A stretch of DNA of 64,000 bases from positions 106,499,195 through 106,563,194 of the forward strand of contig NC_071391.1 of the NCBI RefSeq assembly GCF_022682495.2, given 5' to 3'. The notes under the pieces are model-generated. The model worked only from the letters and a program-made list of their open reading frames with translations, did not search any database and had not been told where the DNA came from. Made by a program: the position numbers and the translations under genes. Positions 56,505-64,000 of the stretch are shown here, in pieces. Positions within the stretch are counted from its first letter, which is position 1, and every line of letters starts with the position of its first letter. This stretch comes from Desmodus rotundus. Taxonomy: Eukaryota; Chordata; Mammalia; Chiroptera; Phyllostomidae.

Positions 56505-57790
56505 TCTGAGTCAGTTCATCAGCATTGGCACATCTGCTTTGTTGGAGCAGGGTGTGTCCAGTAGCCTCTGTTCTCCTCCTGATATGGCTGGCCTTGCAGA
56601 CATCCCCAAGTTGCTTTCAATTCCAAGGCCCTTCCCAGTGCTCTTGGATAAGGTTTTTAGACAGCCTGCCTCTTTTTTGTCTCCTGTGAACTCTTCCCTT
56701 TATTCCTTTGCTGCACTCCATATTCTCTACTCATTGTCTTGCACACTGCTGACTACCTGATCAGCTGCAAATATAATTGTTCTTGAGTAGGGGTCATCCC
56801 AGAAAAGAGAGCTCTCTTGTGAAGGGTCGAGCACACCATTTCACTGATACAAGATCGGGGAAGAAGTGGTTTAGTAAAACTTGGGTACGGTTAACCTTGT
56901 GGTTTTAGTGCCTGGTCAGCGCTATCTGCATCAGTGTGTGCCGCGGCTGCCTATTAATAGACCAGGGGTGGTTTCTGGTCCCTGCAGTGTTCAGATAAGT
57001 ACTCTGAACATTATGACTGTCACTCTCTAAGGTTCCCCCAAGGAATCATAGTGACTTCTGAGAATGACCAGAGAAGAGACTCAAGATCATGACCCTGGAT
57101 AACCTTTTAGGGAATGAGGACATTCGTGTAGCCTGAGGGAGAGAAGACCTGGTACAGGGCACATAGCAGCTACTGTCAACAAGCCAAGGCCTGCCCCATG
57201 CAAGGGTCACCCTGCCTGGGTGGCCTTAATGTCAGAGATGCAGACCAGGGGGTGGGAGCCAAGCTGAAGGAGGGGTTTGATGTTCCAAGGCTATCAAAGA
57301 TGGAATAAATGGTCCACCTTTTTGACAAATCTGTGGAGGTCTTTAGGCAAAGCCAGGATAACTGTTTTGGGGGCCCTGTAGGTGGAATTCAGGCATCAGA
57401 CAGTGGGTGGCTCAGGGGTGTTTTAGAGCCTTTCTAGCCCTGAGATTCTGTGGTTCTCACAATTTACCAGTACCTGACTAGAACGTTTAGGCTGCTTTCA
57501 TAACTTGGCGCTTTCCCTGTTCTGAAGGTGGATACGTGGGCACCACTAGTCCATAACTCAGTGGCTTTTAAACCAGATTTCAATGGTACTTTGAAGCCCC
57601 TCTGAAACTTACCAGACTCCCTCTGGTATTATGATTTATGTAAACATTTTGTTGCCCACTCTATTATCAGAGCCAGTGTTTATAAAAATACTTAGTTTCT
57701 GGACCCTGGCCAGGTAGCTCAGTTGGTTAGAGCATTGTCCCACCGAGGTTGTAGGTTCAATCCCTGGTCAGGGCGCATACAAGAATCAAC

Positions 57791-59133
57791 CTGGAAAAAG
57801 TCCAGCCATTGTTAATATAATGAGAACAGTTTGCGCGATGTTGATGTAACTGGGCAGCCAAGGAGAGTGGACTGGAACGTGCATGTGTGAACAAGGACGA
57901 CTTTGCTGTACTAGTCAGTGGGGACAGTGGACACCAGTGAATGAGCATGTGTACTGTGTGGCCATCGCACTCAAAATGACTGAGGGAGTAGAGCAACAAA
58001 TCTGCATCAAATTTTGCATTAAGCTTGAACATTCCTCCACGGAAACTATTCAGATGATTCAGAAGGCTTTCAGGGATGATTCGATGAGTGTGGCGCAAAT
58101 AAAAATGTGGCACAAAAGCTTCAAAGCTGGTTGAGAATCTGTTGAAAGTGATCCACATTCTGGAAGGTCTGCAACAAGAAGAACACTGAGAATACTGAAT
58201 GTGTACGGGCTGCAGTCCACAAAGGTTGGTGACTGACAGCGTGAGAACTAGAAGCTGATCTGGGGATTCCAAAAACTACTGTTTCTGACATTTTGACGAA
58301 GGATCTAGGCATGAAACATGTTATGGCAAAATTCGTTCCATGGCTTCCGCAACCAGAGTAGAAGGAATATTTTGTTGCAGTTGCTAATGACTTGATTCAG
58401 ACCGTTACCAATGAACCAGGTTTCCTCAAATAGGTCAAAACCAGAGATGAATGGCGGGTCTATGGCTGTGATCTGGAAATGAAGGCCCAGTTATCCCAGT
58501 GGAAGTCGCATGGTTCTCCGTGCCTGAAGAAGGCGAGGCAAAGTCACAGCAAGATCAGGACCATGTTAACTCTAATTTTTTGATTGGGAAGGTATTGTCT
58601 ATCACAAGCATGCCCCTCCTGGCCAAACAATTAATAAGGAGTACTGCCTCAATGCTCTTCATTGGTTGAGTGATGCAATATGATGAAAACGGCCTCAGCT
58701 ATAGGCAACTGGTGATTTTGGCAGCTTCATCACAACAATGCACCCACTCACACATCATATTTGGTGCAGAGATTGTTGGTGAAACGTCAAATCACCCATG
58801 TGACTCAGCCCCCCTACAGCCCAGATTTGGTGCCCTGTGACTTCTGACTTTTCCCAAAACTAAAATCACCTCTGAAAGGGAAGAGACTTCTGACCATCAA
58901 TGAGATTCAGGAAAATACAACAGGGCAGCTGATGGCGATTCCAACAAAGGATTTTGCAGTGTTTTGAACAGTGGAGGAGATGCTGGGAGAACTGTGTGAG
59001 GTCCCAAGGTGCCTGCTTTGAAGAGGACTAAAGCATCATTGTCCTATGTACGAAGTTTCTTGTGTCTTGTATCTTCTTCAGTAAATGTCTCTATTTTTCA
59101 TATTACGTGGCCAGGCACATTTTGGGCAGACCT
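57791..59133 (+). mobile_element. Mariner DNA transposon
   Basis: About 1.34 kb, with ends 'ctggaaaaagtccagccatt' (left) and complement of right 'aaggtctgcccaaaatgtgc'+'ctggccacgtaatatg'. The inner terminal blocks (ccagccattgttaatata and ctggccacgtaatatg) align as diverged terminal inverted repeats. It contains a mariner transposase pseudogene and is nested in a SINE. Confidence 0.85.
57976..59090 (+). pseudogene. Mariner transposase pseudogene
   Basis: From the ATG at 57976 the frame gives a mariner-type helix-turn-helix start (VEQQICIKFCIKLEHSS, then QIKMWHKSFKAG). Later pieces include DEWRVYGCD and HHNNAPTHTSYLVQ, then PPYSPDLVPCDF and a C-terminal KTKASLSY-like block. In the D,D34D catalytic triad the second Asp position reads Asn (codon aac at 58734), while the third Asp (58839) is present. 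Stops at 58132, 58431 and several later sites. It is doubly inactivated. Confidence 0.85.
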
Positions 59134-59294
59134 TGTAAATAAGTGGAACAATAAATTGAAGTTTCTTTCTCTCAAATTAGTAAATAATAAAAAAAGTTTA
59201 AATATGTAGTATCTGGGATTTCAGGAAACAGATCATGATCTCGGATTGCCCTTGGCCCTCACCCACTGCCCCAAGTTCATGTCTCCTTGTCCAC

Positions 59295-59920
59295 CTTTTT
59301 TTTTGAAGAATCAACAGTCAGTTTTACTGGACTCAGACCAGGAATCCATGGTCTTGAGGACCTCTGTGTATCTGTCAGTTTTCTTCTTCACGTTCTTTTC
59401 AGCCTGTTTCTGCAGCCTCCTGAGCTGTGTTTCCTTGTGGTAATGGATCCTGGCCTTCTCCTTCCTCTTCTCCTCCATCATGTCTGTGACTGCCAGCCTC
59501 ATGAGCCAGGCATACTACGTAGGCAGAATCTGTGTAGGTATCAGATGCACAACCTTGAGGTCAGCAGGAGCTGCCATTTGCTCTTCTTGTTGTAGGGTGG
59601 CAGGATCCCATCAAACACATTGAGGCTACCCAGGGCAGCCTGGCCCTGCTTGGTCTTGTGGGGCAACATGCCTCTCATGGTCCGCCAACGGATGCGGCCG
59701 GGGACTCAGAAATGGTAGGCCAGGTACTTCAACTTGTTTCTATAGAAATTGCCAGAAATGTTGATGCCCTCGGAGCGCATGACCACCACCTTCTGGTCCA
59801 GCAGTACCTGCTTTGCCATGGTGGCCGCTAGGTGCCCAGGAAATGGTGTCAGCCACCGGGCACCTGGACCTGCCCCTCCGCCATCTCTGGCAGCTGCCTG
59901 GGAAAGCTCTTTACCTACCT
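59295..59920 (-). pseudogene. RPL13A: RPL13A processed pseudogene
   Basis: Intronless copy of the large-subunit ribosomal protein L13a mRNA on the - strand. The ATG is at 59884 (MAEGQVQV), preceded by a 5' UTR-like 'agctttcccaggcagctgcc'. Then [103 protein letters not shown]. The original stop is near 59334, followed by a short 3' UTR and A(9) (T run at 59296). It has frameshifts, stops, and a 14-codon in-frame deletion between KYLA and YHF. Confidence 0.93.
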
Positions 59921-59999
59921 TCCTGCATCCAGGCATGACCCACTAATTGAATATAGTTGAATCTAATGTGTTGCTTCTCAGATTCAGATTTTTAATTTC

Positions 60000-60130
60000 T
60001 CTTCACTACCTTTAGGAGAATACCCAGACTTCTTAGTCTGGCCTGTAGGGCTCTTCATGACTTGATTCTACCAGTCTCTTCAGCCTCCCTCGGCCACCTC
60101 CAGTACCCCAGGACTGCCTGTCTCAGGTGC
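60000..60130 (+). repeat. L2 LINE fragment
   Basis: 'gagaatacccagacttctta', 'gtctggcctgtagggctctt' and 'catgacttgattctaccagt' follow the L2 3' consensus order (aaactccttaccatggcctacaaggccc...). Confidence 0.5.
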
Positions 60131-60174
60131 ACTGGACCCCTCCAGTTGTCAGTTGAGCTTCTTTCTTCTTCCTC

Positions 60175-60705
60175 ATTGTGGTTGTGATTTGCATTTCTCT
60201 GATAAGTAATAATGTCGAACATCTTTTCACATGCTCACTGTCCATTTGTATACCTTCTAAGAAGAAATCTCTATTAAAATTCTTTGTCCAATTTTCAATT
60301 GGGTTAGTTGTCTTTTTATTATTGAGTTGTGAGAGTTCTCTATATAGTTAGAGTACCAGTCCCATATCCGATATATGACTTGCAAGTATTTCTCCCATTC
60401 TGTGGGTTGTCTTTTCTCCCTCTTCATTTTTGCACAACAGTTTCTAATTTAGATGAGGTCTAGTTTGTCTATTTTTCCTTTTGTTCCTTGTGCTTTTGAT
60501 GCCATACCTAAGAAAACATTGTTTAATGCTATGTTTTCTTCTAAGAGTTTTATAGTTTTAGATCTTAAAATTTAGCTCTTTATAATTTATGTCTTTGATC
60601 CATTTTTGTGTTAGTTTTTATATATGGAGTGAGGTAGGGGTCTCACTTCATTCTTTTGCACGTGGCTCTCCAGTTGCTGCAGCACTGTTTGTTGAAAAGA
60701 CTTTC
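60175..60705 (-). mobile_element. L1 fragment, antisense
   Basis: 'tgatttgcatttctctgata', 'cccatatccgatatatgact', 'attctgtgggttgtcttttc' and 'tgatccatttttgtgttagt' are the antisense reading of the L1 ORF2 C-terminal region. Confidence 0.75.
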
Positions 60706-60734
60706 CCCTGTGATGGCTGCATTCTTTCTTTCTT

Positions 60735-60895
60735 CTCTGCCTGGACCCTTCCCTTCCTTTGCTTCTCTGTTACTTATCTGTTACATCAAATCTCAGCTTG
60801 GGGATTAGCTTTTCTAGATGCCTTTTCTGCTCCTCCTTCTCTCTGGCTTCCGGAAGCCCCTTTATACCTTAATCCTAACACTTACCACTGGTATT
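60735..60895 (+). repeat. L2 LINE fragment (tentative)
   Basis: 'ctgcctggacccttcccttc', 'acatcaaatctcagcttggg' and 'agatgccttttctgctcctc' resemble the last part of L2. Confidence 0.4.
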
Positions 60896-62544
60896 TTGCC
60901 TGTCTTCCTCACTGTCCAGCAAACAAGCCCTTGGGAGATAAGGATTGTGGGCTAACATTTACATTAATGAAAATGTGTTTATTTACATTAAACTCCAGAG
61001 GAAGGGGGAGATATTACTTGAACCACAGTTTGGTGTCTCTTCTTTGATCTCCAAATTGTACAGAAAATCCACAGTTAAGTAACAGGAAGTTCTTTGAGTA
61101 CTTTCAGTAATGGAGATTAAGTTTAAAATTTCTTTGAGAAGTAGCTCAGATACCAGGAGACAGTAGACTGAAAAAAGCTCCCCAATCACTTTCCCCCTAA
61201 AATATGGAATATGAGTGCTCCATTTAGGCTTATGGGGCCAGTTTTAAAACCTAAATTTACTGCTGGACTAATAACTGACAGCCACCAGTGCCCTGCTCTG
61301 ATTGGCTGCAGTGATGATTCCTGACCAGTCACTGACAAGGGGGATGGGAGTACCTGATGGCCAAGGTCAGCCTCCCAAGCCCTCTGCCCAGGTGGAGAAG
61401 GGGTGAACAAAACCATGGTTCCCTACAAAGAAGGTATGGGAAATGGAGACCCAGTAGGCAGCCCAAGGTAACCACCACATCAACCCAGTTCTAGAAGATT
61501 TCTAAAAGATTATTTTTTACAATTATAAAAGTTCAGATAGTACAGAAATGAGTAAGGTGGAAAGTCCCCTGTAATTTGTGGGGACAGAGGGAAGAATAAG
61601 GGGGCATACCTGTGTGTGATAGTCTCCGTTCAGAAGTTAACAAAATAGAAAGTAAAACCATCCTATAACCATGGTGGAATTACAGGTGTATTTTATTTTA
61701 TTACCTTGAGACTTTTTTTTAGTTCAGCTTTTTAAGATTGTCGACCCCGTCAAAATGCCACACTTTCCACAACGGTCTTCACAGGTTGTCCTGCTTCATT
61801 CCAGGTGGAGGGAGCAGTGTGCAGAAACAGGTGCCTCAGAGGGCCTTGCGGACTCGTGGAATGCAAGAGTTGGATGTCTCTGAGGATTTGGGGTGGGGAA
61901 TAGCAGAATATGAGACTGAAAATGAAGTAGGGCTGGAAGTGCAAGTCCTTGAATGCCACACCAAGCAGCTCCTAAATTTGATGTGTAGTTGTACCTCATT
62001 AAAATGAGAACAGAAACCCTCTCTCAAGTCCCCAGGATGGGAGAAATGTTTGAGGAAGCTGGCCAGGTGGTCATGAGATGATGTTCAGTATGAACTCTCC
62101 ACGAAGGAAACCCTGCCTGCCTCCAGGCCGGTGGTGGAGTGGGTCTGAAGCTTTTGGATAATGTGAATTATTGTGGATGTGTGTTAGCCGAAGAGGGTCT
62201 CAAAGCCGCAAGGGTAGGCTGCTGTTACCTTTGCTGATGACTTTCAGCACCTTGCAGTGTTAGCGGGACCCTGCTGACCCTGTTGGACTCAGAGTGTTCT
62301 TGTTGCACTGGGCTTCCCCTGCGGTACTGCAGAGATGTGTGGCCATGCTGGTTGAGGGTTTTGTATTTTTTTATTTAAAGATGTCCCTTAATGTGCTACT
62401 TGTTAAAAGACCAACAGACTTTAAGGCCTCTTCAGGAATGCTTGGACACTTTGGAAGTATGGTTCACATGTGAAATTGCACTTACCCTCTTCAGCATCCC
62501 CCGCCACCTTCTCTGGTGAGCACCGTACTGCTGGCCACACACAC

Positions 62545-62695
62545 ACAACGGAATACCTCTTAGTCATATGAAAGAAGGAAATCCTGCCTTTGCAACAACA
62601 TGGAGGAACCTTGAGGGCATTATGCTAAGAAATAAATCAAACTGAGAAAGACAAATACTGTATGATCTCACTTGTATGTGGGATATAAAATAAAA
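62545..62695 (+). repeat. L1 fragment, sense
   Basis: 'caacggaatacctcttagtc', 'aaggaaatcctgcctttgca', 'acaacatggaggaaccttga' and 'atactgtatgatctcacttg' are the sense end of L1 ORF2. Confidence 0.7.
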
Positions 62696-64000
62696 AGCAA
62701 CATTTTTTTAAATACCCTTCCATGAAATTTCACACTGGTTTTCCATGGCAAATTGCCAGTCATTGATGTTTGCAGCTGCCAGATGTCTGTTTATTCGCAG
62801 TTGTGGGCAGCCAGCAAGCTCAGCCTAGAAGACCTAGAAACTGAAGCCCTCATTCCCATGCCTTGATTTGAGAGATGAGGGAGTTCCTGTGTCTTTGAGA
62901 GTCACCGACTCTGCTTCCCAGTGGGCCTCCCACTGCAGAATGTCATCCACACCCTTCCACATCCTCCTTGCTGCCTGCCTTGGCTTCCCGCTTTGGAGCG
63001 TCTCCGGCAGCGGGCAGGAAGGCCTTCCTCTCTTTCTCAAAGCCCTGCAAGGTGAGATCCCCCGAGCGTTTTCCTTCTGAGCTTCAAAGCCTGGAAGAGG
63101 GAGGAAAAAGGCTGGGATTATACATCTTTGAAGGAGTTAAAACAAAGGAAGGAAAAATTGCGGCAGCTTGAGGCATTTCTGGTGGCATTTGGAACATTTC
63201 CCCTCCTGGGGTTGATTTATTGCACCCGCTGTGATTGAGGTCCGGGGGGGTCACAGTCAGGAGCCCATTCTAAGCTTGTGCTCTGCTCACAGTCTAGAAA
63301 ATTAAGCTTGAAGCCTGAAATGGAACTCTGCCAAAATGGAAATGGGATGAAGTTTCACTGTTTCTAAAGAGAACTTCGTTTGGCAGCCCAGCAGCGAGTG
63401 CACAGGTTTCCGCTTGATCCCCTACCTCGCCTCCCGGTCGTGAGTCCACCACCGAGCTTCTCTAGGTCTCTCTTGGCACCTCTCAGATGTTCATTTCTAT
63501 CCTGGGAGATTGGTAAAACTGGATGCTTGGGATGTCATTGTGTAGTGAAGAATGAGATCGTTGTCCTCTAAAAATTGCTGTTTCTAAGCTTCAGGCCCAG
63601 AGTCCAGAGACAAATGTGGATACTGTGCATAGCCCCTCTGCCCTGCCCCCACCAACCAGGCATTAAGGGCCTGCCGGGTAGCAGGATAGGTCAGGGACCA
63701 GCCCTCAATTCTGGGGCTGCTCCAGGTCATAACCGGTTCCTCGCTGGGCTTTCCCAGATTCTTCCTGAAGACGCTAATTTGTATTCAGACTGTTGTTGTC
63801 TGGGGTGTTTGTGTGCTGCTCTGTCTGCAGAGGCTGTGTGTGGCTTTTGGACTTTGGGAAGTAATCATTAGCCCAGGTTAGCTTGGCAGCTCTGCCCTTA
63901 CTGGTTATGCTACCCAGGGAGTGAGCCCACAGAGTGATGATACTGTCTTGCAAGGTTTCATAGGCACCATGCAGTGAACTGAGACAGTGATTATGCACAG

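Larger units (their letters stand above)
57703..59206 (+). mobile_element. VES-related tRNA SINE split by a mariner
   Basis: 5' part 57703-57790: 'ccctggccaggtagctcagt', 'tggttagagcattgtcccac', 'gtaggttcaatccctggtca'. 3' part 59134-59206: 'aataagtggaacaataaatt', 'gtttctttctctcaaattag' and an A-rich tail. The second part is exactly what should follow 'caagaatcaacc' in this SINE. Outer target duplication: tagtttctgg (57693-57702) and tagtatctgg (59207-59216). Confidence 0.82.

Noticed and set aside
56325..56760. Open frames of 79 and 123 codons over the minisatellite
   Set aside because: They exist because the 37-bp unit is read repeatedly in different frames. No splice context and no known protein.
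61738..62007. An 89-codon frame (with two overlapping antisense frames) in intron 3
   Set aside because: No recognised family, no splice signals or Kozak context of note, and equally long frames on both strands suggest chance.

Overview
This is mammalian nuclear DNA, almost certainly from a bat. The evidence is the repeat content: tRNA-derived SINEs of the bat VES type (head 'cctggctggtgtggctcagtgga', tail in TAAA repeats) occur at least ten times on both strands. They sit beside L1, the ORF2-less 'half-L1' HAL1 family, ERV/LTR fossils, hAT and mariner DNA transposons, MIR and L2. No Helitron was noticed, which weakly argues against a vespertilionid. There is no bacterial-type gene organisation.

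The one real protein-coding gene recognised is ST3GAL5 (GM3 synthase, lactosylceramide alpha-2,3-sialyltransferase) on the + strand. Exon 1 (27666-27750, starting at the M1 ATG) lies in a CpG-island promoter at about 27.34-28.0 kb. Exon 2 is 47753-47876 and exon 3 is 54941-55052. Splice sites are canonical and the reading frame is continuous through all three exons (107 codons: cytoplasmic tail, transmembrane anchor, start of the stem). The sialyltransferase catalytic exons lie beyond the right edge. Introns 1 (20 kb), 2 (7.1 kb) and 3 (more than 8.9 kb) are filled with repeats.

Layout. 0-8 kb: HAL1 copy A with a nested VES SINE, old L1 and L2 pieces, and an MLT1-like LTR. 8.1-23 kb: a decayed ERV1-like provirus (5' LTR, gag, protease, end of integrase, env-like piece, partial 3' LTR) that has been a target for later insertions: a 5'-truncated EML4 retrocopy (10.19-12.68 kb), HAL1 copy B (13.76-15.70 kb) and a near-full-length antisense L1 (16.4-22.8 kb) carrying its own SINE. 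23-27 kb: SINEs and an old hAT element that holds a tailless tRNA-Ser(CGA) retropseudogene. 27-47 kb: the ST3GAL5 promoter, exon 1 and intron 1, with SINEs, hAT fossils, two TA-flanked MITEs (one at 41.5 kb, one at 45.6 kb) and a 66-bp HAL1 stub with a perfect target-site duplication. 49-54.4 kb: HAL1 copies C and D in intron 2. 57.7-59.9 kb in intron 3: a mariner inserted inside a SINE, followed by an RPL13A processed pseudogene.

I found no previously undescribed biological system. The points most worth a second look are the HAL1 series, the tailless tRNA insertion, the ERV/EML4 chimeric frame and the nested transposon chronology.
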